Positions 1 through 8,180 of a stretch of DNA of 64,000 bases are shown here, piece by piece. The stretch is taken from the NCBI GenBank assembly GCA_003612405.1, contig RAYR01000026.1, positions 1 through 64,000 on the forward strand. The letters run 5' to 3'. The notes beneath the pieces were generated by a model, which was not told where the DNA came from, searched no databases, and was given only the letters and a program-made list of their open reading frames with translations. The DNA comes from a bacterium 0.1xD8-71. GTDB taxonomy: Bacteria; Bacillota; Clostridia; Lachnospirales; Lachnospiraceae. Each line of letters opens with the position of its first letter. Within the stretch, counting starts at the first letter, position 1. The translations under genes and the position numbers were made by a program.

Positions 1-542
1 TCTTCTTCGGCTTTACGCTCAGCCTCTTCTCTGGCCTTGCGTTCTTCTTCAGCCTTACGAGCCTCTTCGGCCTTGCGTTCTTCTTCGGCCTTACGTTCAG
101 CCTCTTCTTTAGCCTTCTTCTCGGCTTCTTCTTTAGCCTTCTTCTCAGCTTGGTCATTGTCTACTACATCTTCAACAGTATTGTCTTCAAAGTCTTCCGG
201 CCATGCTTTTCTCATCTCTTCTTCCGTGAACGCATTGTCACCCCAATGACAAGCTCCACCATGAGCCTGAATTACATGCTTTTTCCATGCCGTTTTCCAG
301 TCACCTTCCATCACAAAATGCTCTTTGCACTGACATACACGTACCATTGTGGTATCAGAAGATTCCGCCGATGCAACGGATACCGTAGCTACAGCCGATG
401 CGACGGATGCGGTCTGCTTAAGAGCTGATACTGTCTGGGTTTCATTTAAAACCAATGCAGATGTATCTGTACCCGAAACATTTCCACCCAACATACATGC
501 AGACATCATCGCTGTTACTATTCTTAATACCATTTTTGTCAT
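1..542 (-). CDS. Exported alanine/glutamate/lysine-repeat protein, partial (C-terminus outside window)
   Basis: The frame opens at ATG 542 behind a good Shine-Dalgarno (AAGGTGAGG) and stays open to the window edge, so only about 180 N-terminal residues are visible. The first 20 residues are a hydrophobic signal-like segment ending in MMSAC, which could be a weak lipobox. A Ser/Thr/Ala/Val-rich spacer follows, then a small region with a CQC motif and paired His and Cys residues (GACHW), then a tail of AEKKAKEEAERKAEEER-type repeats expected to form a highly charged helix or coiled coil. I do not recognise the family. Its position beside a possible attachment site suggests it is cargo of an integrated element; that is inference. 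It is certainly an exported or surface-associated protein if the signal segment is real. Confidence 0.7.
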   Translation of the reverse strand, partial: MTKMVLRIVTAMMSACMLGGNVSGTDTSALVLNETQTVSALKQTASVASAVATVSVASAESSDTTMVRVCQCKEHFVMEGDWKTAWKKHVIQAHGGACHWGDNAFTEEEMRKAWPEDFEDNTVEDVVDNDQAEKKAKEEAEKKAKEEAERKAEEERKAEEARKAEEERKAREEAERKAEE

Positions 543-594
543 AATCAAACCTCACCTTTCTTATTTATACATTTTTGCTTATTGATTATTTGTT

Positions 595-617
595 TAAAAA
601 ACAGGGGGCACAGCCCC
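595..617 (-). terminator. Rho-independent terminator on the minus strand
   Basis: GGGGC, a three-base loop and GCCCC form a short GC-rich hairpin that on the minus strand is followed at once by CTGTTTTTT. It would end any transcript arriving from higher coordinates just before the partial repeat-protein gene. Confidence 0.55.
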
Positions 618-1329
618 ATGCCATGCCCGGACGTTTGCCCGGAATACTTTGATACTGCAATCAGACAGTTGTTAAAAATCTTTTCTTCATCGTAATTATT
701 TCTTTTTCATAACCTCTCTTTCATAAGTAATTGTTTATCAGAACATCCCGAACAGTCCAGCAGAGAGGGCATAGTTTTATGCCCCTCTGCCAATCTGCCG
801 AGATAAACAATAAGAAAGCGGTGCAGGATTTTTCTTTCCTACACCGCTGAAAATACAACACCACAAATCCAAATACACGCTGGTTTTCCACTTGAAATAG
901 TGTGGAAAATTCGCTATACTTGAATTGGCGCATTATATGCTGTGTGGGAGGCCTAATCTCCTGCATAGGGGTGTAGGGAATTGGCGTTCCCTACATCCTG
1001 CCTTTTATTATCTATCTCGTTTTTTATTATACCGCCACTGTATAAATTTAGCAAGGGGTTATATTAACGGAAAACAGCAAAAAACACAGTCAAGAGGGAA
1101 TGAAAGATAATGCGTCTTTTCATTCTCTCTTTTTCCATTCTGCTTTGGCCTGCGTCCGCTGTGTCAAGGGTTGCCCTACGGCGTATCGCTTCGCTTGCCC
1201 CTTGACACGCTATGTTTCACTTATATAATCTCGGTTGGCTTATATCTTATCCAAGCTGTTTTCCTTTGAAGACACGTTGAAGACAACGTGCTTTCCTCCT
1301 TGATTTTATGGGCTTTTTCAGACGCTTTA
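618..1329. other. Hairpin-rich non-coding stretch
   Basis: I find no convincing gene here. Several inverted repeats can be read directly: 760-772 with 779-790 (one bulge), AGCGGTG 817-823 with CACCGCT 842-848, a perfect 9-bp stem TGTAGGGAA 972-980 with TTCCCTACA 987-995, and a perfect 10-bp stem GTGTCAAGGG 1161-1170 with CCCTTGACAC 1199-1208. Short open frames in this stretch have no ribosome binding site and no family resemblance. The density of hairpins and lack of genes fits the terminal region of an integrated element. Confidence 0.5.
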
Positions 1330-1353
1330 GGGTTCGAGTCCCGTCTCGCGCTC
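1330..1353 (+). other. tRNA 3'-end fragment, candidate attachment site
   Basis: GGGTTCGAGTCCCG matches the T-loop and adjoining stem of a tRNA, and the next bases would form the 3' acceptor strand, but no complementary 5' acceptor or anticodon arm lies within 100 bases upstream. Such an isolated 3' end is the usual remnant left at one end of an element that integrated into a tRNA gene; the intact tRNA would then lie at the other end, outside this window. The identity of the tRNA cannot be told. Confidence 0.45.
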
Positions 1354-1374
1354 TTTTTAATTCTAGTAAAAGCT

Positions 1375-1416
1375 AGTGGAAACGTTGATTTTTACAACGT
1401 TTCCACTTTTTATTTT
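1375..1416. terminator. Bidirectional terminator
   Basis: A perfect 13-bp stem (1375-1387 with 1395-1407) with a 7-base loop is followed by TTTTATTTTT on the plus strand, and on the minus strand by a weaker T-rich run. It separates the tRNA fragment from the 3' end of the GH3 gene that ends at 1425. Confidence 0.8.
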
Positions 1417-1424
1417 TCACCAGA

Positions 1425-2879
1425 TTATAATCCCCGTCTCTCTTCCTCACATTTCACCCGGTAGATTCGTCTCAGCGAATCATTAATCCGTTCCTCTGAA
1501 ATAGTGCCATCCTGCACTGCTGCCAGAAGCGCCTCATAGGCCTTGTTATAGTCATCGGGCATCAGAAGCATATCTGCTCCGGCCTCTATAGCCATCACTG
1601 CCGCCTCTTCAGTCGGGTAATAGTCGGTAATGGCTTTCATATTCAGCGCATCTGTTATGATCACACCCTCAAATCCCAGTTCGTTTCTCAAAATATCCGT
1701 TATGACCTTTTCCGACAGAGAGCTGGGCAGGCCGTTTGTATCCACTTCCGGTACCGCCACATGGCTGACCATCACAAAATCCGCCCCGGCCTCTATGCCG
1801 GCCTGAAAAGGCACAAAATCAGAAGCTCTCATTTCATCCAGTGTCTTCGTGATCTCGGCCCTGGTCTCATGGGTGTCTTCCGTGGCTTCTCCTAAGCCGG
1901 GAAAATGTTTCAGACAGGAACTCACGCCTGTACCTTCCAGACCTGTCACGAAATTACTGACCATCTCACCTGCCGCCACGGGATCGGAACCAAAAGAACG
2001 GTCATCCAATACACTGCTGCCACCCTCCGGCACCACATCCGCCACTGGCGCAAAGTCAAGATTAAATCCAAGATTGCTTAAGTAGGCGCCAATCGTGGCC
2101 CCGCCTTCCTGTGCCTCGGCCGGGTCCCCGCCCTCGCCGATTGCCGCCATGGAGTCTACCTTTGTCACCTCCACACTGCTGTTTGCAACCCGGCTGACCG
2201 ATCCGCCTTCCTCATCCACCGCCAAAAAGATCCTGTAATTGCTCATGGATTTGGTTGTGGACAGCATATCCTTAATCTGTTCCTCATTCAATATGTTTTG
2301 TCCAAAATAAATCAAACCGCCGACCGGGTACTTATTCAAAGCTTCCTGTGTACCGTCACCTGCCTGTGTCGCTGTTGTCACACCGGTGATAGCTTCCGGT
2401 GTCACGATAAAAAGCCCGGCAATCTTATCCTCCAACGGCATATCTGCAATGGAATTCTCTACCAGTTCCTCAAAGTAATCTTCCTCATTTTCTTCCACTG
2501 CCGGCTCCGGGGTATCGATCACTATCTCTTCTACCTCCTGTTCCTCTGCCTCTTCCTGTTGTTTTACAAGTTCTTCCGCCTGTTTCTTTTCCTTCCACGC
2601 AGAAGCTGCCTTACTTCCAAGAATTATGCCGCCTGTAACGAAGGCCAGGAATACAACAAAGACCACTGAGTAAGCTATAATCTGGTTGCGTACCCGCCTC
2701 TTATGCCGGTATTCGCGCCGGTCCTCTTCATCATCTTCTTCGTCCTCATCGTCGTCTTCATCATCTTCATCTTCGTCTTCATCATCTTCATCTTCGTCTA
2801 ACTCATCTTCATCCTCATCTAATTCATCCTCATAATCCTCATCCGAATGTCCTTTTCTTCTGTTAAGCAGTTTTCCCAT
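1425..2879 (-). CDS. Membrane-anchored GH3 beta-N-acetylhexosaminidase-like protein
   Basis: A 484-residue glycoside hydrolase family 3 protein of the NagZ type. Residues 13-55 are almost pure Asp/Glu, followed by a basic patch and one transmembrane helix at about 67-88, so the acidic tail faces the cytoplasm and the enzyme (about 145-484) faces outside. The GH3 barrel is clear: KHFPGLG at 324-330, the DTH general acid/base dyad (D335, H337) and the nucleophile D410 in ITDALNM. NagZ enzymes normally read KHFPGHG; here the His is Leu, which may change substrate binding. The expected role is trimming N-acetylglucosamine from cell wall or muropeptide fragments outside the membrane. The gene stands alone between two terminators; the first ATG has a somewhat distant AAAGGA site. 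Function as a hydrolase is likely, exact substrate unknown. Confidence 0.88.
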   Translation of the reverse strand: MGKLLNRRKGHSDEDYEDELDEDEDELDEDEDDEDEDEDDEDDDEDEEDDEEDRREYRHKRRVRNQIIAYSVVFVVFLAFVTGGIILGSKAASAWKEKKQAEELVKQQEEAEEQEVEEIVIDTPEPAVEENEEDYFEELVENSIADMPLEDKIAGLFIVTPEAITGVTTATQAGDGTQEALNKYPVGGLIYFGQNILNEEQIKDMLSTTKSMSNYRIFLAVDEEGGSVSRVANSSVEVTKVDSMAAIGEGGDPAEAQEGGATIGAYLSNLGFNLDFAPVADVVPEGGSSVLDDRSFGSDPVAAGEMVSNFVTGLEGTGVSSCLKHFPGLGEATEDTHETRAEITKTLDEMRASDFVPFQAGIEAGADFVMVSHVAVPEVDTNGLPSSLSEKVITDILRNELGFEGVIITDALNMKAITDYYPTEEAAVMAIEAGADMLLMPDDYNKAYEALLAAVQDGTISEERINDSLRRIYRVKCEEERRGL

Positions 2880-2924
2880 ATTAAATCCGTATCCTTTCCA
2901 TAGCCTGCATATAGCCGGCCGCTT

Positions 2925-2953
2925 ATTGTAACATTAGCTTTTATCATCTCCAA
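2925..2953 (-). promoter_or_regulatory. Promoter of the GH3 gene
   Basis: TTGGAG (2948-2953) and TACAAT (2925-2930) are separated by exactly 17 bases on the minus strand, about 45 bases upstream of the start codon. The rest of the 2880-3100 gap is AT-rich and shows no gene; a second TATAAT-like element lies further upstream. Confidence 0.5.
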
Positions 2954-3102
2954 GCCATTATCTGTATATAAAAATTTTTCACATACAATATATAGTGTAC
3001 CGCAATTATACTATAACTTATTTTGATAAAAAAAGCCACCATATTTTTTCCTTTTTCCCTAAATTACCAATCCCATACTTAAGAATGACTTATCCCATAT
3101 AA

Positions 3103-3140
3103 AACAAAAGCACCTCTGGTTATCTTAAACCGGAAGTGCC
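3103..3140 (-). terminator. Flagellin terminator
   Basis: On the minus strand a 12-bp imperfect stem (3128-3139 with 3110-3121, one mismatch and a wobble) is followed by TTTTGTTTTAT, 40 bases after the flagellin stop codon. Confidence 0.7.
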
Positions 3141-3180
3141 TTCCTCTTTTCCATGATATTTCCTGTTTATATCCCATCCC

Positions 3181-4635
3181 TTATTGCAGCAGACTCAAAA
3201 TCCCTTCTCTGTTCTGATTGCTTTGAACCATCATAGCCTGCCCCGTCTGCGATAAGACCTGATTGATCACATGCTCTACCATCAATTTGGCTATATCCGC
3301 ATCTCGTATCCTGGATTCAGATGCCTGTGTATTCTCAACGACATTATCCAGATTATTGATCGTATGCTCCAAGCGGTTCTGATAAGCGCCCATACGGCTC
3401 CTTTCACCGCTCACATACTCTATCGCCTTTTTAAAAGCAATGATTCCTGCATCTGCACCCTCTTGTGTTCTTGCATCCACCTGACTGATTCCCATGACAG
3501 GTGTGGATATAAAAGGAAGATCAATATTGATATGCTGTCCTGGTTCACATCCCGCCTGAATATGAACCTTCTGGCTCCTGGCAAAATCCTGTATATCATC
3601 AATTGAATATGCAACGCCCGGGCCAAATCTTCCGAACACATCATGTGCCTGAATCCAGAACTGGGAATTATTCCACCCATCCCAGCTTCCCATCGTGACA
3701 CCGTTGCCAACAGGCAGCATCGGCCTCGGTGCATTGCATCGGTCATCATAAATAATCAGTTTACCATTATCCTCCACCATCTTGGTAAAATGATTCCGGG
3801 GATTTCCGTTATTTGTTCCCTGTAGGATACGCTGGATCAGCTCTGAGGCATCCTTAGCCCCCTCAATTCCAATATTATATATATAGTGGTTGCCGCTGAC
3901 TTCCATGCTGCTGGAAGTTCCTTTTGTGAACTTAATACTATAATGATTGGTACAAGTACAACATGTACTATAAAACCCGTTGCCGATCAGCTCTTTGATC
4001 TGACTTTCCGAACCATGGAACTGTCTGAAATTTATCGTGGCTGCCTCATGTGTTATATCATAAGTTGCCGTTGCCGGATTACCGTTTGTATCCGTATATT
4101 TATAAGTTTCCTGCGTCGTATATACTTCATTCAAATTTCCTTTTGACCCCACCGGCACCCAGTCCGGCAGTCCGCCGACCGCAATAATAGACGGATCATC
4201 TTCTACAAACTGGAATCCGGTTCCCTGAAGTATCTGTATCTCATTATACGTAGTTCTTTCTCCGATGCTGTTAATTTCCCGCAACAGCTGTTTGATTTCC
4301 ATCTGTATAAAATCACGGTCCTGCGCAGTCAGGGTCCCATTGGCTGCCTTGACGCACAGCTCCGTTCCCCGATGGAGCATATCACCAACCTCTTCCATCG
4401 CACCATCTGCAATCTGCACCAGGGAAATGCCTTCCTGACAATTGGCAGAAGCCTGAGAAAGGCCTCTGATCTGCCTCCTCATCTTTTCCGATATAAATAA
4501 TCCCGCCGCATCATCCGCGGCACGATTCACTTTATAACCAGACGCAAGCTTTTCCGTATTCCTGGCTTTCGCCTTCGTAGTCTGCCCAAACATTCTATTT
4601 GCATTCAGAGCTGACAAATTATGTTTTATGACCAT
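3181..4635 (-). CDS. Flagellin
   Basis: This is the flagellar filament subunit, secreted through the flagellar export apparatus. The start is placed at ATG 4635, which gives the classic N-terminus MVIKHNLSALNANR and has GGAGGG six bases upstream; a longer frame upstream has no family match. The protein is 484 residues. The conserved D0/D1 N-terminal helix region (to about 140) and C-terminal region (about 395-484, ending NREGILSLLQ) are intact. Between them lies an unusual, partly hydrophobic insert with a cysteine cluster, CCTC at about 225-228, and a further GCEPGQ motif. Cysteines are rare in flagellins, so the insert may form a disulfide-linked or metal-binding surface domain; no HExxH protease motif is present. 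It is the only flagellar gene in view. Confidence 0.95.
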   Translation of the reverse strand: MVIKHNLSALNANRMFGQTTKAKARNTEKLASGYKVNRAADDAAGLFISEKMRRQIRGLSQASANCQEGISLVQIADGAMEEVGDMLHRGTELCVKAANGTLTAQDRDFIQMEIKQLLREINSIGERTTYNEIQILQGTGFQFVEDDPSIIAVGGLPDWVPVGSKGNLNEVYTTQETYKYTDTNGNPATATYDITHEAATINFRQFHGSESQIKELIGNGFYSTCCTCTNHYSIKFTKGTSSSMEVSGNHYIYNIGIEGAKDASELIQRILQGTNNGNPRNHFTKMVEDNGKLIIYDDRCNAPRPMLPVGNGVTMGSWDGWNNSQFWIQAHDVFGRFGPGVAYSIDDIQDFARSQKVHIQAGCEPGQHINIDLPFISTPVMGISQVDARTQEGADAGIIAFKKAIEYVSGERSRMGAYQNRLEHTINNLDNVVENTQASESRIRDADIAKLMVEHVINQVLSQTGQAMMVQSNQNREGILSLLQ

Positions 4636-4704
4636 AAAATCCCTCCATGGAATTCCATGAACTCTGCATCCTTGCCAGTTCATACAGTATAATAAGATAT
4701 TTAT

Positions 4705-4713
4705 ATTATACCA
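4705..4713 (-). promoter_or_regulatory. Extended -10 element upstream of flagellin
   Basis: TGGTATAAT on the minus strand is a perfect extended -10 (TGnTATAAT), 70 bases upstream of the flagellin start. No -35 match and no sigma-28 style GCCGATAT is found here, so the assignment as the flagellin promoter is tentative. Confidence 0.4.
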
Positions 4714-4807
4714 GATTAGTACAGATAAATGGTAGGACTATTATATATTTTTAATCAAACGTTAAAGCGTATACAAAACATGGGATTCCCATGTAAAACA
4801 CTAGTGG

Positions 4808-5132
4808 GAAAAAGATTTTGTGCACAGCGAAGCGGGTATTCATTCTCTCAAGAATCAATACCCGCTTCTAAACTACACTATCCAATGGCCTTTACCTCCG
4901 GTTTTCTTCCGCTTCCTCTTTCCATCCTCTTGTCTTCGTATACATATACTGTAGCGTCTTATTCTTCTCTTCTTCCCGATTCGCTACTCTCTACCATGTA
5001 CTCGATTCCGCTTCTTGTTTTGTTTGTTCATTGGTCTCCTATTCACTTGTAATCCTTCGATCTGTTACTTTAAGTTTTTGGTGGACCGTACCTCTCTTTC
5101 TTTAGATTTATCTATATGAAGTGTTTCTTTAT
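4808..5132 (-). ncRNA. Candidate small RNA or long flagellin leader with tiny reading frames
   Basis: A near-consensus promoter (5139-5166) points into this gene-free, strongly purine-rich stretch. It ends in a long hairpin: an 11-bp stem 4830-4840 with 4857-4867, extended by a 5-bp inner stem and a CTCA loop. A T-rich run follows only about 16 bases later, so it is not a canonical terminator. Inside is AGGAG followed by ATG at 5031 and 15 codons (MNKQNKKRNRVHGRE), a basic peptide frame with a proper ribosome binding site, plus other very short frames. It could be an independent small RNA, a small-peptide mRNA, or a 500-base leader of flagellin. I do not recognise a known RNA family. Confidence 0.35.
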
Positions 5133-5138
5133 GGTTTT

Positions 5139-5166
5139 ATTATATCACCTGATTTTATTTTGTCAA
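5139..5166 (-). promoter_or_regulatory. Strong sigma-A-type promoter
   Basis: TTGACA (5161-5166), 16 bases, then TATAAT (5139-5144) with a TG one base before the -10. This is the best promoter in the flagellin-LUD gap and has no annotated gene directly downstream. Confidence 0.7.
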
Positions 5167-5285
5167 TACATTTTTTGAAATTTTTTCAAGAAATTATTTT
5201 ATACTATTATATTTCTCTAATTTTCTAATTTTACATACTATTTTCAATTATTAACTGTTAATTACAGCTCCATACAAACCAAATA

Positions 5286-5315
5286 TTGCCCTTTTTTCAA
5301 TTTTAGTGGTATACT
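5286..5315 (+). promoter_or_regulatory. Promoter of the LUD gene
   Basis: TTGCCC (5286-5291), 18-base spacer and TATACT (5310-5315) preceded by TGG, giving an extended -10, about 35 bases upstream of the start codon. The rest of 5170-5350 is AT-rich and empty. Confidence 0.5.
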
Positions 5316-5350
5316 TTTATCAAAATATTTCTAAGAAATGAGGGATTATT

Positions 5351-5986
5351 ATGTCATACAAACAGACTGCCTTGTCCAGACAGGCAGAGACAATCATTAA
5401 AAATCTGGAAAAGCGCAACATGGAGGGCTATTATTTCAAGTCTGCGTCTGCCTGTACCGAAGCTATCCTATCCAGTATTCCCAACGGATCCGTGATCGGC
5501 TGGGGCGGCAGCGAGAGTATCAAGGAATGTGGCCTGATGGACGGCATACACAAAGGCGATTATGAACTGTTGGATCGTTCTTTGGCCAGAACCCCTGAAG
5601 AAGCCAGACAGATCTATGCCAAAACCGTTCTGGCAGATTATTATCTGATGAGTACCAACGCCATCACCACAGACGGCACACTGATCAACATTGACGGCAA
5701 CGGCAACCGTGTTGCCTGTCTGATTCAGGGGCCCAGCCACATAATTATCGTAACCGGTATGAATAAGGTAGTTACCGGTGTTCCAGAAGGCGTTGCCCGA
5801 GTACGCAATATGGCCTCTCCTGCCAACGCAATCCGTCTGGAACGCCGCCTCCCCTGTGCCGTTTCCGGTACCTGTCATGATTGTCTTTCTCCGGAATGTT
5901 TCTGCAATCAGATTGTGGTGACCAGAAGAAGCATGCATCCTGGCCGGATCAAAGTGTACCTTGTTGGTGAGGAACTGGGATACTAA
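5351..5986 (+). CDS. LUD domain protein (LutC/YkgG-like)
   Basis: A 211-residue protein of the LUD family, named for lactate utilisation proteins LutB and LutC. Recognisable stretches are the IGWGGSESIKECG segment near the N-terminus, the STNAITTDGTLINIDGNGNR core and a Cys-rich C-terminal segment (CHDCLSPECFCNQIV). Many clostridial genomes carry such stand-alone LUD proteins without the iron-sulfur partner LutA/LutB, and their substrate is unknown. The Cys-rich tail could bind a metal or cluster, which is inference. It is monocistronic between its own promoter and a strong terminator. Confidence 0.85.
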   Translation: MSYKQTALSRQAETIIKNLEKRNMEGYYFKSASACTEAILSSIPNGSVIGWGGSESIKECGLMDGIHKGDYELLDRSLARTPEEARQIYAKTVLADYYLMSTNAITTDGTLINIDGNGNRVACLIQGPSHIIIVTGMNKVVTGVPEGVARVRNMASPANAIRLERRLPCAVSGTCHDCLSPECFCNQIVVTRRSMHPGRIKVYLVGEELGY

Positions 5987-6010
5987 AAGGGTTACATACT
6001 ATTTAAACAC

Positions 6011-6058
6011 ATAGAAACAGGACTCTGCTTCCCCCCGCCGAGTCCTGTTTCTATATGT
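6011..6058. terminator. Bidirectional terminator between convergent genes
   Basis: A perfect 15-bp stem (6011-6025 with 6040-6054) with a C-rich 14-base loop lies between the LUD gene and the 3' end of the hydrogenase-domain transducer. Confidence 0.8.
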
Positions 6059-6074
6059 TCCTTCTCTAAAAAAG

Positions 6075-8027
6075 TTATGAATTTAACTGGATAAGTCTTT
6101 CCTTCAGATCCGCCGAGATAGTACTCACCATATCAGCAGATGCCGCAATTTCCTCTGTCGAAGCCGCCAGATTAGTGACTCTCACATTAACACCGTCAAT
6201 CACTTCAATCAGTTTACCGGCCTTCCCCAAAAGCTGCGTGATAGCTTCCTGAATCTGCTCTTTATTGGAATCACTGTCGCCTGCGGTGTCCTTGGATAAA
6301 TCGGCCAGTTTCTTAATATTCTCTGCAATGATCGCAAATCCTCTTCCCGATTCTCCTGCTCTTGCCGCCTCAATACTTGCGTTGAGAGCAAGAAGGTTAG
6401 TCTCCTCCGCCACGTTGGTGATCTCTTCATTATTCTCTTCCAGCTTCACAAGCATCCCCTGAATCTGCTCAAGCGCTTCTTTCAGCTGGTCACAGAATGA
6501 TACCACATCGCTCATGGAAGCAGAAATACCTGTACTCTCCTCTGCGTTACTGTTATTGCCGATGGACATCTCACTGATGGAAGTATCCAGGCTGTCAAAA
6601 TCATCCTGCACTATCGTAATCAGATTTGCGATCTGATTATTTCTTTCCTTAAGCGCGCGGTTTTTGTCTTCCACCTCGGAAGCCATCTGTCTTGCCGCTT
6701 CACTCTCTTGCTCGACTTTGCTCTTTATGTACTGAATACAGTTATTCTGGTTATTACATCCATTATGAATGGCGGCTGCCATATCCTTACAGGTAGCATA
6801 TCCGCAGGCGGAACAGTCTATCGACTGCTCTGACATGGTACGTTTATCCATAGATGCAAAAATTGCATCCAACTGCGCCGTATCCGGCTGTCTGATCTCC
6901 AGTCCCCTGGATTTATCAGTATAATGTCTGATAAAGTCATTGATGTCCAGATCCTTAAACTGCCTGTTGAGCCTGTCCAGTCTCTGTTTCGGCGTAAGTT
7001 TCCTGCTGAAAGCATGTTTTTTATCGTTCCACTTACTTACTTCCCTGATCTTATGCAGTTCATAGAGTGTGTCGTCTGAACCATTCTTCTCTTTTTCCAC
7101 ACCAGGGCCATAGATACAGCCTTTTGCACAGTTAAGTGCATCCACCATAAACGGCAGTTCTTTTCCGCCAAGCACTCTCTTCTTATAGTCTTCCAAAAAC
7201 TCATAGGCATGTTTCTCGCCTTCAATCTGTCTGATAAAGATATCTTCCCCGCAGAACCAGTAGACATTTTCTTTCAATCCACCAGGCATCGGATAGATAG
7301 ACCCCAGACCGTACTCAATCTCGTCTTTCACCGCCGGACCGGAAATACCATGTTCCCTCACATAACGCATCAGATGATCAAACGTTACATTGTAGGAAAC
7401 ATAACCGCCGCAGTTGGGATCATCTATCTCATTCTTTTTCGCCACACAGGGACTGATAAATGCCAGTTTGTCCGGTACCTTCATATATTTCTTAACATAA
7501 ACGGCACCACACATCATAGGAGAATGTACCGGTACGAGACGGGGAATCAGCTCTGGTATATACTTTTCAATATACCCGACGATAGCGGGACAGGGCTGCG
7601 ATATGCCGCCCGTAAACTGATGCTCCGTAATATACTTGATGTATCCCCATGTTGTGATATCTGCACCGAAACTGATGCTGATGATACGATTTACACCGAG
7701 CTTCTTAAGGCCGCCCAGAACAGTAGCATACTCTCTCGGATAATTTGCCAGAAAAGCCGGTGCAAGTAAGAGTGAGATTTTTTCCCCTTTTTTCAAATCC
7801 TCAAAAAAACGCTCTGTGTCATCATAATAACTTCTTGCCCCATGAGCACAGGCATCAAAGCAGGCGCCGCAGGCAACACACTGCTTTCCATCCACCATGA
7901 TCTTATTCTGCCCGTTTTCTTCCACCGCATGATTGGCCGTCAGAACCGGACATACTGAAATACACTTATGACACCCTACACACTGGTCATTGGTATACAC
8001 CAATGCCTCTAACTGTTGATTCGCCAT
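6075..8027 (-). CDS. Iron-only hydrogenase-domain protein fused to a chemotaxis transducer module
   Basis: A soluble 650-residue fusion with no membrane segment. Residues 15-60 carry two 4Fe-4S motifs ([11 protein letters not shown] and [11 protein letters not shown]). Residues about 75-360 are the iron-only hydrogenase large-subunit domain, with [16 protein letters not shown] and [12 protein letters not shown] matching the three H-cluster cysteine motifs. A further cysteine motif ([10 protein letters not shown]) follows at about 405, then a coiled coil and an MCP signalling domain with the diagnostic [19 protein letters not shown] hairpin. Known relatives are sensory group C hydrogenases; here the output would be a CheW/CheA pathway, so the protein probably couples redox or H2 state to motility. 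The start is ATG 8027 behind GGAGG; the longer frame begins with GTG that overlaps this site. No maturase is in view. Confidence 0.88.
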   Translation of the reverse strand: MANQQLEALVYTNDQCVGCHKCISVCPVLTANHAVEENGQNKIMVDGKQCVACGACFDACAHGARSYYDDTERFFEDLKKGEKISLLLAPAFLANYPREYATVLGGLKKLGVNRIISISFGADITTWGYIKYITEHQFTGGISQPCPAIVGYIEKYIPELIPRLVPVHSPMMCGAVYVKKYMKVPDKLAFISPCVAKKNEIDDPNCGGYVSYNVTFDHLMRYVREHGISGPAVKDEIEYGLGSIYPMPGGLKENVYWFCGEDIFIRQIEGEKHAYEFLEDYKKRVLGGKELPFMVDALNCAKGCIYGPGVEKEKNGSDDTLYELHKIREVSKWNDKKHAFSRKLTPKQRLDRLNRQFKDLDINDFIRHYTDKSRGLEIRQPDTAQLDAIFASMDKRTMSEQSIDCSACGYATCKDMAAAIHNGCNNQNNCIQYIKSKVEQESEAARQMASEVEDKNRALKERNNQIANLITIVQDDFDSLDTSISEMSIGNNSNAEESTGISASMSDVVSFCDQLKEALEQIQGMLVKLEENNEEITNVAEETNLLALNASIEAARAGESGRGFAIIAENIKKLADLSKDTAGDSDSNKEQIQEAITQLLGKAGKLIEVIDGVNVRVTNLAASTEEIAASADMVSTISADLKERLIQLNS

Positions 8028-8180
8028 ATTTCCCTCCACGATTATTCACCTATGTTTGTTAATATTGCTGCCTATACCCCGAATAATTCCACCTATATTG
8101 GTATAATTGTAGCATAATCCTGTAAGGAAATAAATGTAAAATATCAAACAAATATATATTTTAACGTTTTGATACAGCAG

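Noticed and set aside
721..966. 81-codon minus-strand open frame near the left end
   Set aside because: It runs through two of the hairpins in the non-coding stretch and lacks a ribosome binding site.
1230..1353. A complete tRNA gene ending at 1353
   Set aside because: No 5' acceptor strand, D arm or anticodon arm complementing the 3' end was found; only the 3' end is present.
7209..7769. 186-codon plus-strand open frame
   Set aside because: It lies wholly inside the hydrogenase-MCP gene on the opposite strand, has no ribosome binding site and no family resemblance.
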